Shown one piece after another: positions 12,061 through 22,572 of a DNA stretch of 64,000 bases; positions within the stretch are counted from its first letter, which is position 1, and each line of letters opens with the position of its first letter. Location: assembly GCA_037783545.1 (NCBI GenBank), contig JBBELK010000972.1, forward strand, positions 186,001-250,000. Reading direction: 5' to 3'. Below the pieces are notes generated by a model that did not search any database, was not told the origin of the DNA, and saw nothing but the letters and a program-made list of their open reading frames with translations. Made by a program: the position numbers and the translations under genes. Source of the stretch: Henricia sp. BOLD:AAB3569 (lineage: Eukaryota; Echinodermata; Asteroidea; Spinulosida; Echinasteridae).

Positions 12061-12333
12061 CGAGTAGATGTACTAAGTCCATTCGTCCAGTTTCTTGTAG
12101 AGCGTTGATGAGTCCTTGTCGTGCTTCTTCCTCGCCGCCTTGTTTCCTCCACCAGGCGACCAACATCGCGCGACACTGCTCCACCAAGTTGTTCCTGTTG
12201 TCAGCTTCGAATCCATCGATTTCAGCTTTGCTCAATCCCAAGTTAATAGCCAGATGCTTGCAGTCACGACCGACTTTTTTAGAAATGCGAAGGAGCAGCC
12301 GTAATTCAAAGACGTTCGGACTGTTGGATGCAC
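12061..12333 (-). CDS. Death-domain exon (internal exon of a host-type gene)
   Basis: The exon is 273 nt between an acceptor (CTAG at 12337-12334) and a donor (GTAAGA from 12060). It starts and ends in phase 1. The reading contains NVFELRLLLRISKKVGRD, then KHLAINLGLSKAEIDGFEAD, then AMLVAWWRKQGGEEEAR and ALQETGRMDLVHLL. The order of amphipathic helices, the WW pair in the fifth helix region and the closing L-x-x-x-G-R-x-D-L-V-x-x-L are typical of death domains, about 85-90 residues. Such domains make homotypic contacts in apoptosis and immune signalling. The first ATG in frame lies inside the domain and is not a start. No other exon is certain nearby; the next upstream one would lie beyond the element at 12378-13372. 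Confidence 0.8.
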
Positions 12334-12377
12334 CTAGTAAAACAAAACATGATGCCAGATCTTTTATACCAGCTTAA

Positions 12378-13372
12378 AGAGGAAGAATCTCCCCAGACGA
12401 AAATCCAGCATTTAGGCTTTTTTCGATAGTCCAAACATCCCTCTTGCCGACGTGGATTTTTATTATTTTTTAATTGTCGGTTTTAAGTGGATAAATTGCA
12501 AGCAAAAGTGCGCTTTTCGAAAATGAGATTTTCGCGATTTCTGAAACGCTCATTAGGTATTCATGATATGCGCGTGACCCCGTGACGCAATCCTGAGAAA
12601 GAAAAGTCAACACAATTGTTAGCTCCATACGTCTACACGCAAACAACTTGGAAAACCGTCTCTGTAATAGATGGTGTTTTTTGAAGAATTGTTTTGGTCC
12701 ACAAAGCCAGAGATATGCCCAGTAGTTGCGTGGTTGTATGTTTTACCAGACATCATGAAAAAAAAGAGCAGAAGCTAAGATTCTTTTTTATTACGAAGAG
12801 AGAGAAAAATGAGTCGCTCATTCTAACTTGTACCGGCCGATGTGCATATATCGTGTGCCAATTTCAAACACATGGGAACTACGGCGCGGCTCACAGGCGC
12901 CATTCCCACTGCTGTACACGGACCGCTGTTCGTTCCGTGACAAACACCGGTCGCAATACACCAGTGTTTCCTTCAAAAGACGACTTCATTGTGAGCCACA
13001 ATTTTACGATTGTTTTCACAAAAAAGGTAATAGTAGATTATTGTCGTTTTACATCAGGTGTTTTCACGTTTGTATTTTGAAATACAAGGACAGAACAGGC
13101 ATGATGAACATACACTTCGTATATTTTCCATTCAATACTGTACAGGCCGTTTTGTGTGTTTCTCAGGATGACGTATCGCCCCTGTTTGTAAACAAACCAA
13201 GTGACCTCGAGCGTTTCAGAATTCCGGGTGAGGAGGGTCGGAACTGAATTGCGTTTTAAACAAATACTGTCGATTTTTGGCGAAAAACACGTTGTAATCG
13301 CGTTGTAGAAACATAAACCTCCATGATAAACAGGAAAACTAAAAAAAATGTGGATGGGGGGATTCTAGCTGT
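12378..13372. mobile_element. 995-bp non-autonomous TTAA element
   Basis: TTAA flanks both sides (12374-12377 and 13373-13376). The ends read AGAGGAAGAATCTCCCC and, from the other strand, ACAGCTAGAATCCCCCC, an imperfect inverted repeat of about 17 bp. It encodes no recognisable transposase. Truncated relatives sit in both units of the tandem duplication (54441-54631 and 60200-60643). It lies in an intron only 41 bp from the acceptor of the death-domain exon. Confidence 0.75.
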
Positions 13373-13376
13373 TTAA

Positions 13377-13964
13377 AGGGCCCATGATTTGGGATTTTTA
13401 TCAATGAAATACGGTACATGTATATGCTATAAAACCACTCTACTTAGTTACAGTCATAAAAATCCTATTTGGAGCTTGTTTTGGGGGTTAAAACAAAGGT
13501 TTTTAGTTGTCATGCTAATGTAATATGCATATTCATGATGAAGGTCATGTCACAAGAGGCAAACACATGAAAATCACTCAACTGTGCACAAAAGATTCCA
13601 CTTTTTTTTCTCAAACTTCTTAGAACTTTTGTAATCCATGCCAGTTTGATTTTGTTTTTCATGTTTCCATGACAAAACTGGGGAAGAAAACTGCAGCAAT
13701 TTGCCACAAGTCCAACTTGAAGTCTTATGTTTTTTCTTAACTTTTCCCTTCTGTCTTCCTTACGTGATGCACTGAAAACAGTGGTCTCTAGCTATCTGTG
13801 GTTTATTGCAATGAAATCTTCAAAGTTGAAAAGGGCTACCTTTTTGATTTTACATCCAAACGAACAATAGCATGTCTTGCTGAACAAGTAATCCATCATT
13901 ATGAAGCAAAGATTAGACAAAAAGTTGTTTAGCATGTCATGGCCCTTTAATTATTTTATGCGCA
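13377..13964. other. Intergenic or intronic DNA, nothing recognised
   Basis: No gene, repeat pair or RNA gene was recognised. Confidence 0.4.
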
Positions 13965-14216
13965 TGGTACCGTATTTGCATAATAGTTTGACAAGTTCGA
14001 TGAAACGTAGGAATATTATTATAGTTTTTCTCGCTCGAATTCATCATAAATGCATTCGATTTCATTGGTGGAAGTACCGGTACTGATTTTGATCAGGACG
14101 CAATTTCTCTGGTTCTTATTCATTTGCACAATATTACATTTCATTTAATATGCATTCACGTTTTGTTCGCTGAGACATCCAGATACAATAGTCATTTTGT
14201 GGAGATCGTAAATCAT
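13965..14216 (+). repeat. Dispersed repeat family A, copy 1
   Basis: This segment (from GTATTTGCATAATAGTT to CATCCAGATACAAT at about 14190) is closely similar to 32740-32957 and 37838-38000. It is then interrupted or truncated; a Mutator-like element is inserted a few bases further on. Coding function not recognised. Confidence 0.75.
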
Positions 14217-15507
14217 CATGGAGCTATATATAAGAACTAGAGTGCGCACTTATCACGTGACCCCGTGCCTGTGCGCGGTACCCGGGCGTGCTGCCCTGGG
14301 ACCGCGTCCGCCATTTTGTTAGTGGTCAAAATAATTGATAAATACCCGGATGTATCCACTGCAGTCAACGGCGCGGCAGCTATAAATGGGTTTTTAAATG
14401 ATTTATTCGCTGTTTAACGCCAGTCATGAGTGACCTTTTTCTACTGTACCTAGGAAGGTATAAACGTACACCTCTGCCACTAATTATGGCATAATAATGT
14501 TACAAAAAGTGCGAATTTTGTTAGAAACGTGATTTTAGAAATGAAAAAAATACAGTTTTTCTCTTGAAAATGCTAGGTTATGCTATGTACTTAATGCATG
14601 GTGAACGGTAGAACGGTAGTTCTTCCCTCAGGCAGTCGGTTTCACCGGGAAATCCTGCACCTTACGGTCGCGCTGAACTAAATTATCCCAGAAATTTGAA
14701 TTAAGTTCGACGTATGAAACAATTTGGAGCGACTTGGTTCGCCAGAAGTCGAAAGATCGACTGTTCCAGTCAGTCAGAACGACTGAACAGCGACTTGGTT
14801 TCAGACGTCGATCTTAAGTGTGCGCGCGGCTCGCATACGCGCGCCTGTCTGAAACAAAATTTTAATCGGAACGATCGTGCGCCTGTATGAAACGGGTGTT
14901 ACTTTCCCCCAAGTTAATGGCTGAGGTACTAGTATACCCGAATGCTCTACCTACACACGCAAAAAGCAGTGGGGGACATAGCAGGAAAGAACTAGGAAGT
15001 TGATCGTGGCTTCAGACCTTGTGTGCAAAATAGATGAGGCATGCTGAAAAATAAAATCCGGTGTTTCCTCACAAAATCTTAAACTTTCCCACTCCAAATT
15101 TAGAGTTCTTCCATCAAATCTGCACATTCTAATGCTAGATAAGTCATTAAAAAAAATTCTGATCAACTCCCCAAATCTTGTACACTACCCGGGCGACGAT
15201 TTTGAATGTTGTTTGGCCCATGGAGAAAGAAAAGTGTTTGGCCTAACTAAAGTTTCAATCTTTTAAAGTAAAATATAAAATATAAACAATGATCCGACAG
15301 TCAGGATGATTGTAGTTAGCAACCACATCTTTCTGCACCCCTATCGCTGAAAGCATTAATCTTAAAATAAAATTGAAGCTGAAAATACGCATGTCGTCAA
15401 TACATTAGCACGTACTTTTTGCCCACTAACAAAATGGCGTCCACGCACCCTTGAGGGCACGGGGTCACGTGATAAGTGCTCACTCTAGTTCCTATATATA
15501 GCTCTGT
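14217..15507. mobile_element. Mutator-like element, 1.29 kb, non-autonomous
   Basis: A perfect 9-bp direct repeat GTAAATCAT lies on each side (14208-14216 and 15508-15516), the duplication size made by Mutator-like transposases. The ends are inverted repeats of about 100 bp: GAGCTATATATAAGAAC...TTATCACGTGACCCCGTGCC on the left and the matching complement on the right, both reaching the motif GCCATTTTGTTAGTGG. No transposase reading frame is seen, so it would need a partner element. Confidence 0.85.
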
Positions 15508-15516
15508 GTAAATCAT

Positions 15517-16879
15517 GCTTCCTTGGTCAACATTGGACAACAAAGCCACAGTGCCTAAAGATATACAGTCTGTGCGTTTTGGGTGTGGCACTTCGAAAAA
15601 TTGATATTTTTTGTAGAAGTAGAAAAGTTATTCGCTTTCAAATGAGACATCAACAAAAAAACATCGACCAAGGTTTAGTTATCGAACAATTACTGTCAAT
15701 ATTTCGAATTATTGGCGATCCAAAATAATTCAAGGCATATAGATTTTCCCAAGTCTGACAGTCTGTGTTTGGGTCTGCAGCGCCCTCCGTATACCGGTGG
15801 CCTGTATAATCTTGTTTCTTATGTCTCAGAAAGTCTTCCAATACAAAATAAAAGAGATTTGACAGGTCACTAGTCCAAGGTAGCAAGGTACGGGTGGATC
15901 GTTGCGAGTGCATGCGTTGCCCATTGGAAATCGTCCCTCCCCCACACCCCACCCCAATAATAGAATAACGCTATACACGATTTATGCACGGCGCGCGCTG
16001 TACTCACACAGTGCGTATACATGCTACATGTGTATTCTGAAGGATTTTGCGCATGCGCAAACCGAAACACAGCTCTTCAAGTCGTTCTTAAGCATGGAAA
16101 GCACGGGATATGTCATTCTTAAGTTACTGATTATTGATCAAATTACTCATCGAATACTATGCATTCCTGCTAGAATGGTGCTTGTGCGCTTAACTCCGAT
16201 TAAAAGTCACTTTTTGGTACTTTGAGCGGTCCGGCCTCCCAAACGCACGGGACGAGACACTTAAGAATGGCCGTTTGGAAGGTTAGACACCGCCACCTAC
16301 CCACCGACACCATCAAACCTTTTGTGCACAAAACTCCAACTAAATCGTCGTGGGCTGTCAAAATATGTGTAAAGCAGTGCATCAGTGATTACACCGACCT
16401 TTTTGCTTTTACATGTACATCCCAATTGGAGATTGCAAATTTCATTTTTTCTTCCCATGGATGGTATTTAGGAGAGGTATTTTATGTAATTGATAGGTTA
16501 AAACGAAATCCACTTAAGCTCAAAATCTGGATAAGCTCATTTAAAATGTTGATAACTTTAAGACATTCTATACACAGTGATATAGGTTCTTTTTTTACCC
16601 GATGTTTGTTTTCCAGCATCTTGGAGCGCTGCTCGATGTGATTCTCTCTGTGCACTCTCCAACATGCCTACAGTGGGGTGGCCCGAATGATGCGATATTT
16701 GGGTATAATCTTCAACAAAACAGAAAAGTATTGAACATTAACTGAATGAAAATAACAGCTGATATATGGCAAAAACCATCTACAATAAGACAACGTATGG
16801 TGCAGGAAAAAGCCTTAAAAAAAATCACACAGGTATTCTTTTTAGGTTTTTTGTTAAAAAACTACACTACATGTACCTT
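15517..16879. other. Non-coding DNA, nothing recognised
   Basis: Open frames at 16200-16640 do not resemble a known protein and overlap on both strands, so I do not call a gene. Confidence 0.4.
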
Positions 16880-17086
16880 TGAGCTGTTTAGGCCTAATCC
16901 AAAAATGGGTTCCAGTCAAAATCTTATGTGATGTGTATTACAATTGACTGGTGTTCTGCCATTCTTGCTAAAAACACAAGTTGACATACAATTTTGACTA
17001 TTAACCCATTTTTATAAAGCAAGAACATTTTGGATTAAGCAAATTTTTCTTCTAAACAGCTTTATGAAATTGGCCCCTTATTTTTT
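16880..17086 (-). repeat. Dispersed repeat starting GGGGCCAATTTCAT
   Basis: Read on the minus strand, it begins GGGGCCAATTTCATAAAGC and contains GGGTTAATAGTCAAAATTG and CAGTCAATTGTAATACAC. A related piece lies on the plus strand at 32231-32375. It looks like a short interspersed or MITE-type repeat; class uncertain. Confidence 0.65.
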
Positions 17087-17718
17087 GCTGGTCTTGGGGT
17101 CGATTTCACTAACGTATATACGATCCTTCGTAACTCAAGATGCAATGGGTTACCGCTCCGTAACTCGTAAACAATTTTAAGAAACTTGCGATGAGTGTAC
17201 CAATGCATATGCCATGGCAACGCACCGTAAGCTACGATGAGGCAATGGGTCATCGTAGCGTATTTTTTTACCAACGATGGTCGTGTCTTTTCCCCGTTTT
17301 TGGAAGACGAGAAACGAACTCTGGCTCCCCAAAAAACTGGTTGCCACTTTTGATAGGTTGTATGCTAAGCGATATACATGTACATGTAAACAAGAGAACA
17401 ATTTTATATTTTGTACACAGAATACGATTTTAGCAGGTGACAAAGTGTCGTTTCAAAACTGTTCAGTGTCGATGTTTTTGCTGCATGCAAAAATACGGAA
17501 GCTACTATACGCTGCAGTTGGCCATCCATTGTCTACGTAGGCCACAGCTTCCTGTACGTGTACCCGGCCGCGTACCCGGACCCGTGGAATAAAAATCTGA
17601 ATGATGCTACCGTGTTCTACGCGCAACTTAAAAACGCGACAAAAAAAACAAACCATGCGCTTGGTCACTGCACAAAAGCTACGCAAGCTGCGCGCCAAAT
17701 TTAACGCGTGAGCTTGCA
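17087..17718. other. Non-coding DNA, nothing recognised
   Basis: The motif GCAATGGGT occurs at 17143 and 17242 in similar context, hinting at an old local duplication. No gene seen. Confidence 0.35.
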
Positions 17719-18309
17719 CTATAGACGGGTAGATTTATGGTTAAAAGTACCCTAACGCCCAACAAATTATATCAAAAGGTTTTTCAACGATTTCTGGTCC
17801 TACTTAATGTGGATAATGACAGAAAAAAGGTATACCCAAATCAACCCACCGGAAATGGGTGAAATCTTGGTCAATTCCAAGATGGCCGCCGTTGACCTTG
17901 AAAATCGCTAAAATAGCTGTAACTTCATTAATATTTGGAGTAGAACAGTGATTTAAATGCCCACCCTAGGGTTTTGAGGGCTAGGGAATTCACTGGTATC
18001 CATACAATTTCAATCCAACCTTCGGCAAACAAGAAAAGCCACATAGTCAAAATGGCGGTCATAATTACAGGCTGTGGAAGGGGTATACGAGTCAATAACG
18101 TCTCTAACTGCTGGTCAATAATGTGCATAACATGATCCCCTCCTCTGGCAAGGCTGGCTGCATCAGCCACCGTGCGAGCTGCTCAGACAGGGTGCGCCAC
18201 TCTGCCAGAATTGCTTCCCTGATAACCGGCACTTCTAGGGCTGTTTTTGGGATGCGCGATTCAGGAGGTCATCTCATCCCATGCAGGTTTAATCAAGATA
18301 AAACCCAAC

Positions 18310-19200
18310 AATCTTGCCATCCCATTCCAGCCCGAAGCCCTCCCAGCCCAGCCCGAAGCCATCCCAGCCTGGCCAGCCCGAAGTCACCCAGGCCAGATAG
18401 AATGTCCGAAGCCAAGCCAAAAGCCATCCCATACCAGCTTATTCCAGCCCAGCCCAGCCCAGCCCAGTCCAGTCCGAGCCCTACCCCAGCCCCGCTCAGC
18501 CCAAAATCCCAGCCCAGCCCAGCCCGACCTAGGCCCCACAGCCCTATCCCGGCCCGACCTAGCCTATTCCAGTTCGAAGCCAGCAAGCCCAGCCCAGCCC
18601 CAGCCTAACCCCAGCCTAACCCCAGCTCAGCCCGGCCCAGCCCGGCCCGGCCCGGCCCAGCCCAGCCCAGCCCAACCCAGCCCAGCTTAGCCCGACCCAG
18701 ACCTAGCATGGCCCGGCCCGGCCTGGCCAATCCAGTTCGAAGCCAGCTAGCCCAGGCCAGCCCACCCCCAACCCCAGCCCCAGCCTAACCCCAGCCCTAG
18801 CATCAGCCTAATTCCAGCCCTAGCCTAATCCCAGCCCCAGCCTAACTCCAGCCCCAGCCTAAACCTAACTAACTCTAGCCCCAGCCTAAACCTAACTCCA
18901 GCCCCAGCCTAAACCTAACTCCAACCCCAATCTAAACATAACTCCAGCCCAGCCTAAACCTAACTCCAACCCCAATCTAAACCTAACTCCAGCCCCAGCC
19001 TAACTCCAGCCCCAACCTAACCCCAGCCTGGCCTGGCCCGGCCCAGCTCACCCCATCCCAGCTCACCCCATCCCAATCCCATCACATACCACCCACCCCT
19101 GCCCAATCCATCCCAGCTCAGCCCTAGCCAGCACTAGACCGGCCCCGGACCAGCCCAGCACGAGGCCAGCCCAGCCCCAACGCGGCCTAACCTGCTAACA
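18310..19200 (+). repeat. CCAGCCC-type simple satellite, about 0.9 kb
   Basis: The strand is made of short degenerate units: CCCAGCCCAGC at first, then CCTAACCCCAGC and CCTAAACCTAACTCCAGC variants. The plus strand is almost free of G in the second half. Long open frames on either strand here are by-products of the repeat and are not genes. Confidence 0.95.
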
Positions 19201-19293
19201 GGACAAGGCAATGATCGACAACCACTCTGTAAACGCTTTTAAAACAGTTCCACAGGTCCAGGTGTACTGTGATTCACACTAGCAGTGAACGTA

Positions 19294-19849
19294 CACTACC
19301 CATCAAAAGTTTGGAAACACCTTGAAAGTTTTAGGTTTTTGAGAAGAAGGTATTATTTTGTTCATTCATAATAAACCAAGCTATTAAAGCAAACGGAGGT
19401 GTAAGGGGTATCTGGAGAGAAAGCAGTCATCTTGAGTTCTGTCCATCATGGAATGGCCTGCCCAGTCACCTGATCTCAATGCCCAACAAGCCAAAAAAAC
19501 CTTTGGAGAGTCTTAAAAGAGGCGTACTTCCACTGAATGTTTGGAGAAACTGACAATCAGGATGCAGAGATTGTGTGTAGCTGTCATAGCTGCTGAGGGG
19601 GATTCTTTGATGAACATCAAGTTTAGCCGTTTCTTTTTGCATGCTCTCCTGTTTGTTGATAAAGCCCACTGCTGAGGCCGAAGATGGCACTAAAATTAAC
19701 ATGTATATATTGCTTTTTGTTAAAATACACCTACATTTGCTTTCACAAAAATTAACATTCACAAAAATTAACATTCACCAAATTATACGTTTTTTTTCTC
19801 AAAAACCTGAAACTTTCAAGGTTTTTACAAAGTTTTGATCGGTATTTTC
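19294..19849 (+). mobile_element. Degenerate Tc1/mariner element
   Basis: TA flanks both ends (19292-19293 and 19850-19851). The left end CACTACCCATCAAAAGTTTGG and inner TTGAAAGTTTTAGGTTTTTG are matched by inverted copies at 19797-19845. On the plus strand at 19448 the frame MEWPAQSPDLN is the well-known stretch before the last catalytic acid of Tc1 transposases. It is followed within a few codons by a stop, and the upstream catalytic region is missing, so the transposase is dead. Confidence 0.85.
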
Positions 19850-20429
19850 TACTTCCAGCAGAGGATAATCCTGTAGTTAAAGGCTAGGCTACAAAAAAGC
19901 AAGTTTGTTGGGTTTATATCCTGATTTAATATGTGTGGAATTAGCTGACCTGAATCGCGCATCTCCAAAACAGCTCTTAAAGTGCAGGTTTTCAGGGAGG
20001 ATATTCAGGCAGATTGGCGCACTCTGCCTTAGTGGCTCTTAAGGCTGCTGATGCAGCCAGCCTTGCCACAAGACGTGACAATACACGTTACTGACTGATA
20101 ACAGATTTCACCCATTTCCGCTGGGTTGATTTTGGTAGACTTTTTTCTGTCATTGATCACATTGACTAGGACCAGAAACCGTTGAAAAACCTTTTGTTAT
20201 AATTTGTTAGGGGTAGTGTGCTATATCTACCCGTCTACTACGCAGAACTGACACGTGACTTTTTGAACTCTTGTAGCCGACGACAGTTTTATTATAAATA
20301 TTATAAATTATAAATATAATTCAGCACAGCAAACAGCCTCAGAGTAAATATGCAAATATCACTAACCGATAATTGAATGATCACAGCACCCATCGTAGCC
20401 ACGATCCATCGCAAGCCTTATTATGGACC

Positions 20430-20455
20430 TTAAAGGCAGTATACATCATTGGTAA
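20430..20455 (+). repeat. TTAA-type terminal motif, left-facing copy
   Basis: TTAAAGGCAGTATACATCA followed by TTGGT. The inverted form of the same sequence occurs at about 31127-31155 and 32064-32089. The motif is of the type found at ends of TTAA-inserting elements. Confidence 0.6.
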
Positions 20456-20520
20456 TTCGAAAATCAGAAATGTTCACAGATTTACGCCTAACTTACACAA
20501 TATAAACACGATGACCGTAG

Positions 20521-20580
20521 AAAACTTCCCCTGAAATGATTTTGTCTAAAGTGCTATAGTCTTTGAGAAATGAGCAAAAG
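20521..20580 (+). repeat. Short dispersed repeat shared with 24020-24080
   Basis: The core TTCCCCTGAAATGRTTTTGTC followed by TAAAGTGCT occurs at both places in the same orientation, about 3.5 kb apart. The second copy lies just upstream of the LINE reading frame. Confidence 0.7.
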
Positions 20581-20586
20581 AAATAG

Positions 20587-20608
20587 TTTTCGTCTCATGA
20601 GACGAAAA
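20587..20608. repeat. Perfect 22-bp palindrome
   Basis: TTTTCGTCTCA followed by its exact complement TGAGACGAAAA, with no spacer. Confidence 0.9.
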
Positions 20609-20674
20609 TTCGTTTTTTTTAAACATTTCGTTCAATGCTGCCCTCACACGACCGATTAATAGCGATGAAATTAT

Positions 20675-20723
20675 AACCTCGTCCCCTGCATCACGAGGAC
20701 TTCTACCACCCGGGGACGAGGTT
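20675..20723. repeat. Hairpin with 12-bp perfect arms
   Basis: AACCTCGTCCCC (675-686 of this block) pairs with GGGGACGAGGTT (712-723), with a 25-base loop. It may be one end of a small element or a foldback motif. Confidence 0.8.
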
Positions 20724-21149
20724 GTCAGGTTGTAACTTTGCAAATGCCCTTCTCCAAATTTAAACTTGGGCTAAGGCTCCGGCTCTATGTGGCCATACAC
20801 CTTTTCGCAAATACTTCTGCAACAGTACTGCAATGCGGGAAGAATAGTTATTCAACAACCTTCGCCCAATGTTACTCTGTCTTTTGTCCAAGTTCACTCA
20901 AGCAGTATTTGTGAAAAAGTTACAGTTGAAGCCCGAGCCTCAACCACACGCAGCGGCACGCGACGTCAATTCAAATTCTCGAAACAATGGCGAAATGTAC
21001 CCGACGAGTAACGGTAACGTCCGGCCGGACGACCGGACGTGCATTCGGTTAACTTCGGGAACCTTCGGAAAAAGGAGGAATTCCTCCTGATTCAAAATGG
21101 CGAAATTGGCGGCTGCCGGACCTTAAATTCAGTCTGGTCAAAGAATTTT

Positions 21150-21293
21150 TGGTCCGGGTACCAGACTACGAAGACCTTACCAAGTGAAAAAGACAGAGGG
21201 CGTAATACAAAATAGAGTTTTATGTGATTAGCTTGTTTCCTGTCCACATATTCCACACAGCGATCCAATTAGTCTGGTACCCGGACCAAAATT
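21150..21293. repeat. Inverted pair GGTCCGGGTACCAGACTA
   Basis: TTTTGGTCCGGGTACCAGACTA-type sequence at about 21150-21171 is repeated in reverse complement at about 21269-21291. The spacer of about 98 bp is itself repeated in inverted form further on (21716-21795). TAGTCTGG resembles the end of the Academ-like element. Confidence 0.7.
21172..21268 (-). repeat. Inverted repeat arm, partner at 21716-21795
   Basis: The minus strand reads GATCGCTGTGTGGAATATG then GTGGACAGGAA and, after a 30-bp piece absent in the partner, TTACGCCCTCTGTCTTTTTC and ACTTGGTAAGGTCTTC. The plus strand at 21716-21795 gives the same order without the 30-bp piece. The core TGTGGAATATGTGGA recurs at 36828 and 58300. Confidence 0.8.
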
Positions 21294-21811
21294 TCCCGCG
21301 CGCGCTGGAGGCAGCTGTGCCGTGGCGTTCGATTAGCCGTACACATAAATACCTTTGTTGCCATGGTCTGCCGGACTGTTCACACTTTGAAGGAGCACCC
21401 TTATGACTCAATGATAGCTAACCGAACGCACCCATTGCTCTCGCAAACGGGCGAGTTTAACCGGGATGAAACTGGATGAAACTATAATAAACGTTTATGA
21501 AGCGTGAATTTCATGGTTTACAAACCCTTCAATTTTTCGTCAATGGTCGTATTTTTAGATGTACCGAGTACAAAACGATGTTTTAAAGGTTTGTAAACCA
21601 TGAACGGCCTTTGACACAAATGCATGATTTACACAAAATTAAGATAAACCATGGAAAAAACATGCTATAATTCACCTATATAATTAGTTGACAAACGGCG
21701 CCCCATATTCCCGATCCATTGGATCGCTGTGTGGAATATGTGGACGGGAATTACGCCCTCTGTCTTTTTCACTTGGTAAGGTCTTCACGGCCCCCGGAGT
21801 ACGTCTTTCCC

Positions 21812-22115
21812 GGCTTTGTCTGTACGCGCGCGCGGTATATCGTTTATGCGGGCGGTATCGACTATGCGGGCGGTATCGTCTACGCTTGCGGTAACGTCAA
21901 CGCGCGCGTGCGGTAATCGTCTACGCGTGTGGCATTGTCCACTACGCGGGCGGTATCGTCAACGCGTGCGGTAACGTCTATGCGGGCGGTATCGTCTACG
22001 CGGGCCGCAACGTACGTCTACGCGGGCCGCAACGTACGTCTACGCGGGCCGCAACGTCTTCGCGGGCCGCAACGTATACGCGTGCGGTATCGTCTACGCG
22101 TGCGGTAACGTCTTT
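21812..22115 (+). repeat. 18-bp minisatellite
   Basis: Degenerate units of the form GTCTACGCGGGCGGTATC repeated for about 300 bp; variants have GTCAACGCGTGCGGTAAC. The period is a multiple of three, so it generates open frames with repeats such as YAGGI, which I do not consider a gene. Confidence 0.9.
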
Positions 22116-22572
22116 TTTGCCCCGATGGCCGCCCATACTAGTTGTGTTGCTGAACAAATCGGGAGAAATGGAAAATGAGCGGCGAACAAAGGCAAAGCAA
22201 ACAGACAGCGCAAAAAAAAACGCTCAAAGTCTGCCTCAAACCGCCTCTGTCGAGAAAACAAGCGGCTTTTGACGGACAACATAGCACCCCCAGTTTCCAT
22301 GCTGCATCGCCAGATTGCTGGAGGAGGATAAAAGCTCTCGATCAACATGTCCAATGCGAATCTACGTAGGCCTAGCCAGAATGCTTCTGCCAGTTTTATG
22401 CATGATAAGTAAGTAAAGTACATGTATGTATGATGTAGCCTAGGCTAGTCCTATTTTATAATTTGGAAAGAATTCCGTTTACTGGTCTCCACTTATTCTC
22501 CATGCATATACTGACTTGATAACCTAACTAACTGGGTGTGGGTATTTTGCGGAACTTTGCAGAACTCTGCGG

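Larger units (their letters stand above)
17722..20237. mobile_element. 2.5-kb foldback element with CTA duplication
   Basis: The ends read TAGACGGGTAGAT and, from the other strand, TAGACGGGTAGATA. CTA lies directly outside each end (17719-17721 and 20238-20240). The arms (about 17722-18300 and 19900-20237) are imperfect inverted repeats, sharing for example GGCAAGGCTGGCTGCATCAG and GATGCGCGATTCAGG. The centre holds a satellite (18310-19200) and a degenerate Tc1 element (19294-19849). Ends starting TAG with a 3-bp duplication resemble the ends of the Academ-like element at 543-11954, so it may be a non-autonomous relative; that is inference. Confidence 0.75.

Noticed and set aside
16222-16641. 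Plus-strand open frame of 139 codons
   Set aside because: No family motif and an overlapping frame on the other strand; treated as chance.
18123-18690. Long proline- and serine-rich open frames on both strands
   Set aside because: They arise from the CCAGCCC satellite, which lacks stops in several frames; no domain, splice signal or start context supports a gene.
21688-21916. Open frames with YAGGI repeats
   Set aside because: Caused by the 18-bp minisatellite.
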